Virus record (IMG/VR): IMGVR_UViG_3300031599_000014 | Coordinates: 1 to 41,299 of that record | From: a virus | Length of the DNA: 41,299 nucleotides | Direction: 5' to 3' (one strand) | Shown: positions 1-9,537 of the stretch, piece by piece | How positions within the stretch are numbered: position 1 is the stretch's first letter | How the letters are laid out: the number at the start of each line of letters is the position of its first letter | Notes under the pieces: generated by a model | The model's input: only the letters and a program-made list of their open reading frames with translations | Databases searched by the model: none | Told to the model about the DNA's origin: nothing | Program-made: the position numbers and the translations under genes

Positions 1-1956
1 GGTAATGTAGGACAAGCACCTCATTCAAGAAGATTTCTTCCAATTAAATTTAAAAACGTTGAGTTTCAAGTCACTGGCGCTGGCTCAGAATATAATTGTT
101 CAGCATATCTATCCAACGAACAAGCATTAACTGACAGAGTGACTCAAATAAAAACTGATGTTTCAATAACTGGATCAACAGTTAGAGAACTGTTACAAAC
201 AGGCGGACAAAGTTTAACAACTGTTATCAATTCTAGATTGCTTGACAAAGAAGAAAATGATGAACTTGACACAGCTGATCAATATGTTATTATATTTCCT
301 AGCTCGGGAGAGTATAATAGTAACAATAGAAACAGCTCTCAAGTTGCTTCAACCCAAAATCGTGCAATGCAAACAGCAGACGGGCCACCTGGCTCTACCG
401 CAGTAGACTTTACATTATCAAAAGCTGAATTACAAAAACAGTATAGTTCTATAACTGGCAATACTGATGATGTTCCTTTAAACTACGAAGAGTACATAAG
501 TCAAATTACTGGTATTGTTAAATCTTCGTCACAATTTGGAAAAGCATTTAAAGATTATGCAAACAGCGATTATGCAAAAAATGAAGTAGGCGAAAGTGAC
601 ATCATTGCTAACCCAGGCGAAACAGGACAATCGCCAATGGGCCAGATGAAGTATGCAGAAGAGTTAGTTGATAATATTCCTATTTTTTCTAGAGGATCTG
701 CGCAACTACAAACTAGTTCTACTAATAGAATGTTTAAGTTTCTAAAAGGAACAAGAATACAAGATATTATTGAAGAAGTATTATTAATAAGCACATACGG
801 ACAAAATCTTGCAACACAACTTTCTGACATTACTGACCCGATGGGAATGATTACTTGGTATAGAATAGAAACTGATGTTTATATAGTGCCCGGCTCGAAA
901 GAAGTTTTACGATCAGGCAATACTCCAAATATATATGTTTATAGAGTTGTTCCGTACAAAGTACATTCTAGTATATTTAATAACCCAACAGCACCGGCTA
1001 TTGGAATAAGCGAGTTAAAATCAGTTGCCGCTAAAGAATACAATTATATATACACAGGACTTAACAAAGATATTTTAGATGTAGATATAAAATATAAATT
1101 TGCATTCCAATCAGGAGCCATTGCTGATTCAGGTGCGCTAACAGCCAGTCAACGAAAAGGTACTGCTAATAAATCTTCAGCTGACCAAACAGACAATGAT
1201 TATAAACTAAGTCAAGGTGGCACTGGTAATGCTCCAACTGAAGGAATTGGCGGAACATACGAAACTATTAACAATACTGCAATGGCTAATGGCGGCTCGG
1301 AGATAAGCAATGCAGATATCAATATTGCAAGAGGATTTAATCAACGCCTAGTAAATAGTCATGCAGACTTGCTTATGATGACTATGACAATTATGGGCGA
1401 TCCGTTTTATATAAGCGACAACGGCGCTGGCAATTATCATGTTGGCGGAGATAACTCGTATACTAACATGACAAAAGATGGAACAGCAAATTATTCCAAT
1501 GGACAACTTCATATTAACTTATTATTTAGAACACCAGTTGACATTAATGAAGATACAGGCGGATATATTTACCCTGAAGATTTGCTATTAGTTGAATCAT
1601 TTAGTGGAATATATTCAGTTATTAGAGTTGAGAGCTCTATTTCAGGAAATAAATTTACGCAAGTACTAACTATGAATAGAGTAATTAACCAACAAGAAAC
1701 TGAAACAACAGCAGGCGCTGCCAAATTTGAAGAAAGTTTCGGGAGCGAATCTCCTGATTGGCGGGACCGTATGAATAGGCTGGGCGGCGATACAGGCGGC
1801 CCTCATGGAGGCATTACTTCAAACATAGCTGGCTCTGGACCAGCTGGGCAATATGTTCCAATTGTTACTCCAGAGGCTCTCAAGGAAGTAGCCGACATAA
1901 GAAAACAAGTTGCATTAGACCGCAAATTTACAACACCAACCGGCGGCGCCCGATGA
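1..1956 (+). CDS. Baseplate hub protein (gp27/late-control-D type), 5' end cut by window
   Basis: The frame is open from the first base of the window, so the gene starts upstream; 651 residues are visible. An internal GTG at 139 is not taken as the start because in-frame coding sequence (RRFLPIKFKNVEF...) precedes it. Hub-like signs are near the C-terminus: a segment reading MTMTIMGDPFYI (about nt 1378-1413), typical of the 'GDP' turn in phage hub proteins, and a closing beta hairpin with FSGIYSVIRVESSISGNKFTQVL (about nt 1600-1670), the pattern that ends gp27/gpD hub domains. The C-terminal 60 residues are Gly/Pro rich. It lies 19 bases upstream of the gp5 spike gene, the partner such a hub carries. 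It would act in the baseplate centre as a trimer joining tail tube and spike. Marine T4-like phages often label a protein here VrlC or 'structural'; I cannot separate these names. Confidence 0.6.
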   Translation, partial: GNVGQAPHSRRFLPIKFKNVEFQVTGAGSEYNCSAYLSNEQALTDRVTQIKTDVSITGSTVRELLQTGGQSLTTVINSRLLDKEENDELDTADQYVIIFPSSGEYNSNNRNSSQVASTQNRAMQTADGPPGSTAVDFTLSKAELQKQYSSITGNTDDVPLNYEEYISQITGIVKSSSQFGKAFKDYANSDYAKNEVGESDIIANPGETGQSPMGQMKYAEELVDNIPIFSRGSAQLQTSSTNRMFKFLKGTRIQDIIEEVLLISTYGQNLATQLSDITDPMGMITWYRIETDVYIVPGSKEVLRSGNTPNIYVYRVVPYKVHSSIFNNPTAPAIGISELKSVAAKEYNYIYTGLNKDILDVDIKYKFAFQSGAIADSGALTASQRKGTANKSSADQTDNDYKLSQGGTGNAPTEGIGGTYETINNTAMANGGSEISNADINIARGFNQRLVNSHADLLMMTMTIMGDPFYISDNGAGNYHVGGDNSYTNMTKDGTANYSNGQLHINLLFRTPVDINEDTGGYIYPEDLLLVESFSGIYSVIRVESSISGNKFTQVLTMNRVINQQETETTAGAAKFEESFGSESPDWRDRMNRLGGDTGGPHGGITSNIAGSGPAGQYVPIVTPEALKEVADIRKQVALDRKFTTPTGGAR

Positions 1957-1975
1957 TTAGTGAGAAATAATAACA

Positions 1976-4690
1976 ATGTCAGAAAATCCAAATATACTAA
2001 GAGCCAACAAATACGTTAACTCCAGTTCGACGGGTCCGTTTGAAGCAATTGTAGTAAACCATTTAGATCCGCATTATATGGGAACATTGCAAGTTGAATT
2101 ATTAAAGCAAACTGGCTCAGGTAATCAACCTGAAACTACAGGACAAATGGTTGAAGCTAGATATTTAAGTCCGTTTTATGGCGTAACACCTTTATCACAA
2201 AATTCCAACAATGCAGGTTACAAAAATACACAAAAGTCATATGGCTTTTGGGGAGTTCCGCCAGATATTGGTACTACTGTTTTAGTAATACTTGTAGAAG
2301 GAAATATATCCAAAGCATATTGGATTGGATGTGTACAAGAAGAAAACATGAACTTTATGGTTCCTGGATATGCTGGTACAGATAACTTAGATGGCCAGCC
2401 TGCAGGTATTAGGGCACCTGCCGCAGAATATAATAAAAAAATACAGTCAGCAAAACTTACAGATGCAACACGGTATAAAAAGCCTGCACATGATGATATG
2501 GCAATAAGTTTAATCCAACAAGGATTGCTAGAAGACGACACTCGAGGAATAACAACATCAAGTGCAAGGCGAGAAGTTCCTAGTGCAGTATTTGGTATTA
2601 GTACAGGAGGGCCTCTAGACAAGCGACCTGGTGCTCCTAAGGCAGAACAAGGACCAGTTGGCCTAAAAGCTAACTTACATACCCATAGACTTGGCGGATC
2701 ATCATTTGTTATGGACGATGGTGACGACAAGTTTATAAGAAAAGGTAAAGCAGAAAGCACTCCGATGGAGTACGTAAGTTTAGAAGCAGGCGAAGCAGGC
2801 GGAGATCCTACATTGCCTGCTAATGAATTATTTAGGATGCGAACACGCACAGGTCATCAGATATTAATGCATAATACTGAAGACTTAATTTATATTGGTA
2901 ATGCCAAAGGCACTGCTTGGATTGAACTTACGTCTAACGGAAAAATTGATATTTTTGCCGCAGATAGTATAAGCATTCATACACAGGAAGATATAAACTT
3001 TACAGCAGACAGAGATATAAACTTTACAGCTGGTCAAAATTTAAACATGGTAGTAGGTAAAGATCTTAAAGCTACTACTGGATCTAACACAAACTTTGTT
3101 GTAGGAACAAACGCTCTTTGGAATGTAGGCGATAGTTATGAAGTAGCCGCAGGATCTAACATAACACAATCTGCTGAAGAAAACGCAACATATTCGTCTA
3201 CTGGTAATGCTAACTTTTTATCTGCCGCAGAAGTGTTTCTTGGTTCATCTGGCGGAAATGTTAATATTGATGCATTTAATAATTTAATTGTTAATGCTGA
3301 TAAAGAAGGCCATATACATATCGGAACTGATTTACATATCACTTCTAAAGGTGAAACAGATATTAAGTCAACTGGCGAAATGGCAGTGCAAAGTACTGCG
3401 GCTATGAGGATTCACAGCGAAGCTACACTAGATATTCTTGGAGCAACTACTACAAAAATTACTTCAACAGGCACATTAGACATTAACGGCGGAACTGCAA
3501 TTAAAGTAACTGGTGGACAAATAGATTTAAACTCTGCAGACGCTATTGCATCTATAGCAGTAGCTGGCGCCGCAGAAACTGCATTAGTACCGGCAGCTCC
3601 GACGCCTACTGCTCCTGAGCCGGCAGCACTAGCTGGGCAAGCGGCAAGAGTACCACAGCACGAGCCATGGTACGAACACGAAAACTTAAATCCGTTAGCA
3701 TACACACCAGAAAAAACTAGAGCAAATACGGAACAAACTCAAACTTTTGTTCCGCGTACTCCAGACACGTTTGCTAAATCAATTGGAGTTCCTAAGAAAG
3801 GTGCTCCGCCTACTAAGTCAACTAGACAGAATAATACAGGCGATGTAGGTGTAACAACTAGTGGCACTTATACTACACCTGCAGGAAATCCAGCTAGGGC
3901 TACATCAACAAATGCACAAGGTGCACCTGTCTCTAATGATGTTAGGGAACGTGCTAGAATATTAGCACAAAGTATGCGAGCAGTTGGGTTTACTGACAAC
4001 GAAACATTACTTTCTATTATTGCAGTATGTCATACAGAAAGTAGATTACTACCTGCAGAAGAACTTAGTTATGGAAATAATACAAACGCTTATATTCGTA
4101 GTATATTTAAAACTGCAACTAGAGGTGTTAGTGAAGCTGAATTAACTGCGGCTAAAGCAACAAAGGCAACTTTCTTTGAACTAGTGTATGGTAACAACAA
4201 TAAAAAAGGACTTGAATTAGGTAATGAGTTTGACGGCGACGGCGGAGCATTTATAGGAAGGGGCGTTATACAAATAACTGGTAGAGCTAACTATGAAACA
4301 TTTGGAAAAGCCGCTGGATTAATAGATGAAACATTAATTGACGGTCCTGTTAGTGATGTTGATCCGGAAGGCACTAATACAAACCCATTTGGTGTTAAAA
4401 TACTATTTGATCCAAAATTGTTAGCTACTGACTTTGTAACAAGTTGTGACGTTGCGGCACAATATCTTAAAGCAAGATATAGACCAAACCGAGGTAAGGG
4501 TATTTTGGGTGATTTACGAATAGCAATTAACCCAGGTGGATACGATCATGCATATCCTAAGGATTTAGCATTTTACAAAGGATTAGATACTACTTGGTTA
4601 GAAGCACCTAAGCCTGAATCAACAGCAGGCATTAATGATAATGTTGCAAGTGCAGGCGGCACACAAGAAGTAAATAAAGGACCACAATAA
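1976..4690 (+). CDS. gp5: Baseplate central spike gp5 with C-terminal GH19-type lysozyme domain
   Basis: 904 residues. Order of parts: an OB-fold-like N-terminus (about 15-125, with DPHYMGTLQVEL and FWGVPPDIGT); a VgrG/gp5-type junction HTHRLGGSSFVMDDGD (235-250) and RTGHQILMHN; a beta-helical needle of short repeats (about 320-520, e.g. DINFTADRDINFTAGQNLNM); an Ala/Pro-rich linker (about 530-660); and a GH19 chitinase/lysozyme-like domain (about 655-870). The GH19 call rests on CHTES with likely acid Glu688 and on the GRGVIQITGRANY box (761-773). Family knowledge: gp5 forms the trimeric membrane-piercing needle and its lysozyme domain cuts peptidoglycan during entry. In T4 the enzyme sits between OB fold and needle; here it follows the needle, as in effector-carrying VgrG proteins. 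Stop and next start overlap by one base (TAATG). Confidence 0.88.
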   Translation: MSENPNILRANKYVNSSSTGPFEAIVVNHLDPHYMGTLQVELLKQTGSGNQPETTGQMVEARYLSPFYGVTPLSQNSNNAGYKNTQKSYGFWGVPPDIGTTVLVILVEGNISKAYWIGCVQEENMNFMVPGYAGTDNLDGQPAGIRAPAAEYNKKIQSAKLTDATRYKKPAHDDMAISLIQQGLLEDDTRGITTSSARREVPSAVFGISTGGPLDKRPGAPKAEQGPVGLKANLHTHRLGGSSFVMDDGDDKFIRKGKAESTPMEYVSLEAGEAGGDPTLPANELFRMRTRTGHQILMHNTEDLIYIGNAKGTAWIELTSNGKIDIFAADSISIHTQEDINFTADRDINFTAGQNLNMVVGKDLKATTGSNTNFVVGTNALWNVGDSYEVAAGSNITQSAEENATYSSTGNANFLSAAEVFLGSSGGNVNIDAFNNLIVNADKEGHIHIGTDLHITSKGETDIKSTGEMAVQSTAAMRIHSEATLDILGATTTKITSTGTLDINGGTAIKVTGGQIDLNSADAIASIAVAGAAETALVPAAPTPTAPEPAALAGQAARVPQHEPWYEHENLNPLAYTPEKTRANTEQTQTFVPRTPDTFAKSIGVPKKGAPPTKSTRQNNTGDVGVTTSGTYTTPAGNPARATSTNAQGAPVSNDVRERARILAQSMRAVGFTDNETLLSIIAVCHTESRLLPAEELSYGNNTNAYIRSIFKTATRGVSEAELTAAKATKATFFELVYGNNNKKGLELGNEFDGDGGAFIGRGVIQITGRANYETFGKAAGLIDETLIDGPVSDVDPEGTNTNPFGVKILFDPKLLATDFVTSCDVAAQYLKARYRPNRGKGILGDLRIAINPGGYDHAYPKDLAFYKGLDTTWLEAPKPESTAGINDNVASAGGTQEVNKGPQ

Positions 4691-5457
4691 TGTGTAATGT
4701 TTTTATACCAGAAGTTAAAGTAACACGCCCTGGCATGGTACAAGATTTATCATCACAGTCTGCAGGACTAAATGAACAACGGTTTAATTATACCGGAGCT
4801 GAATCAAACCTTGAAGGTGATTATCCTCAAAGCACCGGCGGTTTAAATTCACAAAGTGGATCACCAATTGTCTATGCAGATCCCGGACCAATTCCTTCAG
4901 GGCCTGGATACTTAAAATTAAAAGCTATACTTGATAACGTCATAACAGGTGATTGGAAGGAAAGAGGAAAAGTTGGAAATCCAAATATATTAGCATGTTA
5001 CAGTGTATGTGGACATTCTTATTCGCAAGATAGCGGATCAATGGCATATGCATGGTGCGCGGCATTTATAAGTTATGCACTAAAAACAGCCGGTATTGAT
5101 AGCTTACGTTCTATGAGCAGTCAAGCATATAAAAATTATGGAAATGAAGTTGATTGGCGCACACTAGACAAAATAAGATACTTAGATATTTGTGTCTTTA
5201 AGTCAAGAACACGATCCGGCGGCCATATAGGATTTATTGTAGGTGTAGACAACAAGACAGGCAAACTTAAAATACTCGGAGGCAACCAAGGCGATAATGC
5301 TAAAGTATCAACTTACAGTGTTTCAAGTAACAGCCAGTATGTATTAAACATTAAACGTAACTGGGATATTCCAGCAGAGTACAATAAGCCGTTGTTTGGC
5401 AATAATAAATTAGATATTAATGCTGTATCAACTGGCACAAATAGTACAACAATTTAA
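4690..5457 (+). CDS. CHAP/NlpC-P60-type peptidoglycan hydrolase, tail-associated
   Basis: 255 residues. The first 70 or so are polar and low in structure (many Ser, Gly, Pro), perhaps a docking segment. The rest fits the papain-like cell-wall amidase/endopeptidase fold (TIGR02594/CHAP type): the nucleophile is probably Cys123 in AWCAAFISYAL, the base His179 in SGGHIGFIVG, and the third polar residue lies in LGGNQGDN (Asn199 region). No signal peptide or membrane segment is seen. The start overlaps the gp5 stop by one base, so the two are likely translated together. Embedded in the baseplate module directly after gp5, it probably makes a virion-borne second wall-cutting activity for DNA entry. 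A role as the lysis endolysin cannot be excluded; no holin-like gene is nearby. Confidence 0.75.
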   Translation: MCNVFIPEVKVTRPGMVQDLSSQSAGLNEQRFNYTGAESNLEGDYPQSTGGLNSQSGSPIVYADPGPIPSGPGYLKLKAILDNVITGDWKERGKVGNPNILACYSVCGHSYSQDSGSMAYAWCAAFISYALKTAGIDSLRSMSSQAYKNYGNEVDWRTLDKIRYLDICVFKSRTRSGGHIGFIVGVDNKTGKLKILGGNQGDNAKVSTYSVSSNSQYVLNIKRNWDIPAEYNKPLFGNNKLDINAVSTGTNSTTI

Positions 5458-5472
5458 GTAGGTAAATACAGT

Positions 5473-5922
5473 ATGAGCACATTAGAAAAAAGTATATATG
5501 AAAGAATTACAGTAGCTGGCGATAAGAAAGCGCCTAATAAGCCTCCGGCGTCTAGAGCTTATAGAGGACTTAGTACAGTAAACCCAAATAATACGTCAAC
5601 TACGTTATATGACCTTTCGTTAATTAAACAAGATTTAATAAATCATTTTCATATTAGACAAGGTGAAAAATTAGAAAATCCTGAGTTTGGAACAATCATT
5701 TGGGAAGTTTTATTTGAACCAATGACAGCGGCATTAAAAAACGCCGTTGCAAAGAATGTTACTGATATTGTAAATTACGATCCGCGTACACAAGTAAATT
5801 CAGTAATAGTTGACTCGTTTGAAACTGGAATTCAGATTGAATTGGATCTTACATATCTTCCGTACAATATATCTGAATCAATGCGCTTAACTTTTGATGA
5901 AAACAATGGTTTAATTTCGTAA
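5473..5922 (+). CDS. gp25: Baseplate wedge protein gp25
   Basis: 149 residues, slightly longer than T4 gp25. A GPW/gp25 domain spans about residues 44-145, with LYDLSLIKQDLINHF, the conserved GEKLENPEFGTIIWEVLFEP stretch and the closing beta strands IQIELDLTYLP. Family knowledge: gp25 sits at the inner baseplate wedge next to gp6 and serves as the sheath-initiation platform. The first 40 residues are a polar extension. The gene sits immediately before gp6, its structural partner, with 57 bases between them. Confidence 0.93.
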   Translation: MSTLEKSIYERITVAGDKKAPNKPPASRAYRGLSTVNPNNTSTTLYDLSLIKQDLINHFHIRQGEKLENPEFGTIIWEVLFEPMTAALKNAVAKNVTDIVNYDPRTQVNSVIVDSFETGIQIELDLTYLPYNISESMRLTFDENNGLIS

Positions 5923-5948
5923 CTTATATACGCACTTATCCGAAACCA

Positions 5949-5955
5949 ATAAATA
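5949..5955 (+). promoter_or_regulatory. Probable T4-type late promoter upstream of gp6
   Basis: ATAAATA in the gap between gp25 and gp6, 24 bases before the gp6 ATG, followed by a Shine-Dalgarno AAGGAAG at 5966-5972. It matches 7 of 8 bases of the T4 late consensus TATAAATA (first base A). The same word sits at similar distance before 24331, 28815 and 30313. In such AT-rich DNA a single hit is weak; the repeated placement is the support. Confidence 0.5.
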
Positions 5956-5979
5956 CATGTAAGTGAAGGAAGCAATAAT

Positions 5980-8900
5980 ATGTCAACAACCGATAGACAA
6001 AATAGGTTATTAGTAGCAGAGAATTGGAAACGTATATACCAAAGTTTCCGTAATGCTGACTTTCAAAGTTATGACTTTGATAATTTAAGAAGAACAATGA
6101 TATCTTACCTTAGGACTAATTATCCTGAGGACTTTAACGACTACATTGAGTCGAGTGAATACCTTGCACTGATTGATTTGATTGCATTTTTAGGTCAAAA
6201 CATATCCTTCCGCATGGATCTAAATGCAAGAGAAAACTTTTTAGAATTAGCAGAACGTAGAGAATCAGTTCTCCGTTTAGCACGGATGCTTTCTTATAAT
6301 CCAAAGCGCAACCAAGCCGCAACAGGTATGTTAAAAGTAACTAGTGTTTCTACTACAGAAGAAGTAATAGATACTAACAACTTTAATTTAGCAAACCAAT
6401 CCATTCAATGGAATGACCCAACTAATACAGATTGGTATGAGCAGTTTATTAAAGTAATGAATTCTGCACTACCTGCAAATGGTACATTTGGTCGCCCAAT
6501 TAAAAAAGAAAAAGTAGACGGTGTTCCGCATCAGCAGTATAGATTTAATGCTGTTAACACAGATATTCCAACATACGGATTTAATAAATCTGTCCAAGGA
6601 AAAAATGTATCATTTGAAGTTGTGTCCTCAGACATAAACTCTGCTACAAAGAATGTTGAAGAAGAAATTCCATTAACTGCAAATAGCTTTGCATACCTTT
6701 ATAAAGACGACAGCCGCGGACCTGCAAGTAGTAACACTGGTTTCTTTTGCATGTTTAAACAAGGTACATTAGACAGTGGCCAATTTATAGTTAACAATCC
6801 TACAACTAATCAAGTAATTGATATAGACGCAACAAACATTAACAACAGCGATGTTTGGCTTTATAAGCTAGACGAAAACGGACAAGAGTCTGAAATTTGG
6901 ACAAAGGTTGATGCAATAGAAGGCAACAACGTTATCTATAATAGTGTTAGTAAAAAGATTAGATCAGTTTATAGTGTACTTACAAGAGTAAGTGACAGAA
7001 TTAGTTTAGTGTTTTCAGATGGAACTTTTGGCGAATTGCCTAAAGGTGTATTTAAAGTTTTTTATAGAACTAGTAACAACCAAAGTTATGTTATTAAGCC
7101 AAATGATATGACTGGAATACAAGTTAGAGTTCCTTATTTAAGTAGAAGTAATACTGTTGAAACAATTACGCTTAATTTGGAATTAAAATACACAGTAGCA
7201 AATAGTGCGCCAAGTGAGTCAACAGAAAGTATTAAACAAAATGCTCCGTCGACTTATTATACACAAAACAGAATGGTAACTGCTGAAGATTATAATGTTG
7301 CACCATTGGGCATTAGTCAAGATATTATTAAAGTAAAATCAGTTAATAGATTTGCAAGCGGAATTAGTAGGTACTATGATTTATTAGATGCTACTGGAAA
7401 ATATAGTAGCACAAATTTATACGCAAATGACGGTATTGTTTATAAAGAAGATTTAGTTAATAAAGATAGTTTTGCATATGTAACACAGACTGATATTGAA
7501 AGTGCTATTACAAATAAAATAGAACCAATATTAAAAGATAGAAGAGTGTTAAACTATTATCTAACAAACTTTACAAAGATTATTACTTCTGATTTAAAAG
7601 CAGAATGGGTACAAGTAACTACAGATACTAATAGAGGCACTGGTAACTTAATTGACGAAAGTAGTGCGTCTTATAAAGTAGGAACTTACACAGCAAATAA
7701 TTTACGTTTACTTGAAGCAGGCTCACTTCTTAAATTTGAAGCACCTACAGGCTATCATTTTATGGTAGGCGATAAAACTACACTAATGGCAGGATCTGCA
7801 ACTCATGCAGGATCGTTATCTTATAAGTGGGTAAAAGTAATTAGTGTTAACGGTGACGGTACGAAAACTACTACAGCTGGTTTAGGTGCTATTACACTTA
7901 ATGATAGTATTCCGACAACAGCACTATTGACTGAAATTAGACCTAAACTTACTACAGTTATTACTCCAGCAGTTAAAACACAAATCATTGATCAAGCATT
8001 TGCAAATAATACATTTGGATTGCGATACGATGTTGCTACTAGACAATGGCGTATTATTACAGAAGTAAATCTAAATACTAATAGTGCATTTAGCACAGGT
8101 AAAACTGGTGATGTTAGTAGTCAAAATTTAGATGCTAGTTGGTTGTTATGGTTTAAAACAGATGGCGAAAAATATAACATTACATACAGAGCTATGCGCT
8201 ATGTATACGAAAGCGACGAAGAGATCAAGTTCTACTACGACAGTAGTGATAAAATTTACGATAATAAAACAGGCAAAATTATTAAAGATAAAATTGAAGT
8301 ATTAAGCATTAATACACAGCCTGACTTAACATTACCATTTACATCAGATTATAATTTTGAAATTACAAAAGAATATAGAGATGCTGAAGGATATGTTGAT
8401 TCAAAGAAAATAGAAGTATCTTTCTTTGATGCAGACGACGACGGCGTAGTTGACAACCCAGGATCATTCCTTGATATTGTTAACGAGACAGTTGCTCCTA
8501 CTACAAAATATATATTCCAAAAGAAGTACACTACATCTGACGGTGTTGAAGACTTTAAATACGTAACTGCTACATCACAAAACATAACAGTGCTTACTTC
8601 AGAATCAGCTATAGGAGCATATAGCTCTTATGATGCATCAACTGTATTTTTTGCAGTTGACACTGGATTATTTAAGAAGTTATCAACTGATAAACTTTCA
8701 ATATCACAAGTATCAAACTTTAAAGCATTCATTGGTAGAGCAAGTCTAAAATTTAGATATGTACACGCTGCCGATAATAATAAAAGAATTGATCCTAGTA
8801 GCACAAACTTAATAGACACATTCTTGTTAACACGTTTGTATGACACTACTTATAGGCAGTGGTTAAATGGCGATGTTATAGCACAACCATTACCGCCAAG

Positions 8901-9537
8901 TAGTGATCAGTTGTATAGAAGTTATGGCGCAGAACTAGATAAAATTAAATCAATTAGTGACGAAGTTATATATCATCCAGTAAAGTATAAAATACTATTT
9001 GGATCATCAGCGGAGACTGGGTTGCAAGCAACATTTAAAATTGTAAAGAATATTGAAACTGTTACTAATGATAATGAAATAAAATCAAACGTAGTTAGTG
9101 CAATAAATGAATATTTTAGTTTAGACAATTGGGAGTTTGGAGAGTCGTTTTACTTCTCGGAACTTTCAACATACGTAATGAATCAACTTGCACCAACTAT
9201 TAGTTCTATAGTAATTGTACCAGATGAAGATTCACAAGCATTTGGATCATTGTTTGAGATTAAATCAGAATCAGATGAAATTTTTATAAGCGGCGCAACA
9301 GTAGCAAACATAGAAATAATAGATAGCATTACAGCAACTAGATTAAAAGCATCCGGCACTGTTATTACAGCAAGTGTTGAAGTTGCAAATACTGGAATAC
9401 AAAGTTCTAGTACAGCATATACATCGACAATAAACACCGGAACAGCAAGTTCTAGTTCAAGTTCGTCGAGTTCAAGTTCATCAAGTTCTAGTTCATCAAG
9501 TTCTAGTTCAAGCTCAAGTGGAGGCTACGGCTACTAA
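5980..9537 (+). CDS. gp6: Baseplate wedge protein gp6, enlarged, with polyserine tail
   Basis: 1,185 residues, far longer than T4 gp6 (about 660). The N-terminal 120 residues carry the gp6 signature: SYDFDNLRRTMISYLRTNYPEDFNDY, then SSEYLALIDLIAFLGQNISFRMDLNARENFL and RRESVLRLARMLSYNP. YYTQNRMVTAEDYN near residue 424 is another typical gp6/J-type segment. A gp6-like C-terminal region (INEYFSLDNWEFGESFYFSEL) lies near 1037-1060; large insertions lie between. The protein ends in 24 serines (1157-1180) and GGYGY. Family knowledge: gp6 dimers form the inner ring of the baseplate and bind gp25, gp53 and gp7. Start chosen at the ATG with strong SD AAGGAAG. The stop overlaps the next start (TAATG). 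Confidence 0.92.
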   Translation: MSTTDRQNRLLVAENWKRIYQSFRNADFQSYDFDNLRRTMISYLRTNYPEDFNDYIESSEYLALIDLIAFLGQNISFRMDLNARENFLELAERRESVLRLARMLSYNPKRNQAATGMLKVTSVSTTEEVIDTNNFNLANQSIQWNDPTNTDWYEQFIKVMNSALPANGTFGRPIKKEKVDGVPHQQYRFNAVNTDIPTYGFNKSVQGKNVSFEVVSSDINSATKNVEEEIPLTANSFAYLYKDDSRGPASSNTGFFCMFKQGTLDSGQFIVNNPTTNQVIDIDATNINNSDVWLYKLDENGQESEIWTKVDAIEGNNVIYNSVSKKIRSVYSVLTRVSDRISLVFSDGTFGELPKGVFKVFYRTSNNQSYVIKPNDMTGIQVRVPYLSRSNTVETITLNLELKYTVANSAPSESTESIKQNAPSTYYTQNRMVTAEDYNVAPLGISQDIIKVKSVNRFASGISRYYDLLDATGKYSSTNLYANDGIVYKEDLVNKDSFAYVTQTDIESAITNKIEPILKDRRVLNYYLTNFTKIITSDLKAEWVQVTTDTNRGTGNLIDESSASYKVGTYTANNLRLLEAGSLLKFEAPTGYHFMVGDKTTLMAGSATHAGSLSYKWVKVISVNGDGTKTTTAGLGAITLNDSIPTTALLTEIRPKLTTVITPAVKTQIIDQAFANNTFGLRYDVATRQWRIITEVNLNTNSAFSTGKTGDVSSQNLDASWLLWFKTDGEKYNITYRAMRYVYESDEEIKFYYDSSDKIYDNKTGKIIKDKIEVLSINTQPDLTLPFTSDYNFEITKEYRDAEGYVDSKKIEVSFFDADDDGVVDNPGSFLDIVNETVAPTTKYIFQKKYTTSDGVEDFKYVTATSQNITVLTSESAIGAYSSYDASTVFFAVDTGLFKKLSTDKLSISQVSNFKAFIGRASLKFRYVHAADNNKRIDPSSTNLIDTFLLTRLYDTTYRQWLNGDVIAQPLPPSSDQLYRSYGAELDKIKSISDEVIYHPVKYKILFGSSAETGLQATFKIVKNIETVTNDNEIKSNVVSAINEYFSLDNWEFGESFYFSELSTYVMNQLAPTISSIVIVPDEDSQAFGSLFEIKSESDEIFISGATVANIEIIDSITATRLKASGTVITASVEVANTGIQSSSTAYTSTINTGTASSSSSSSSSSSSSSSSSSSSSSSSGGYGY
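9448..9519 (+). repeat. Polyserine-coding imperfect hexamer repeat at 3' end of gp6
   Basis: Twenty-four consecutive serine codons, mostly alternating AGT with TCA, TCT or TCG, so the DNA is an imperfect repeat of AGTTCN with breaks such as TCGTCG and TCATCA. Mixing the AGY and TCN codon boxes, which are not one mutation apart, suggests that serine itself is kept by selection; the hexamer texture suggests growth by repeat expansion. Confidence 0.9.

Noticed and set aside
139-141. GTG as start of the first gene
   Set aside because: The frame is open and protein-like back to base 1, so the gene is cut by the window, not started at 139.
5463-5470. TAAATACA before gp25 as a late promoter
   Set aside because: It lies only two bases before the ATG at 5473, so a transcript from it would lack a ribosome binding site and start codon; probably chance in AT-rich DNA.
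9448-9519. CRISPR-like or regulatory direct repeat
   Set aside because: The repeat unit is six bases, in frame and wholly explained by serine codons; no spacers.
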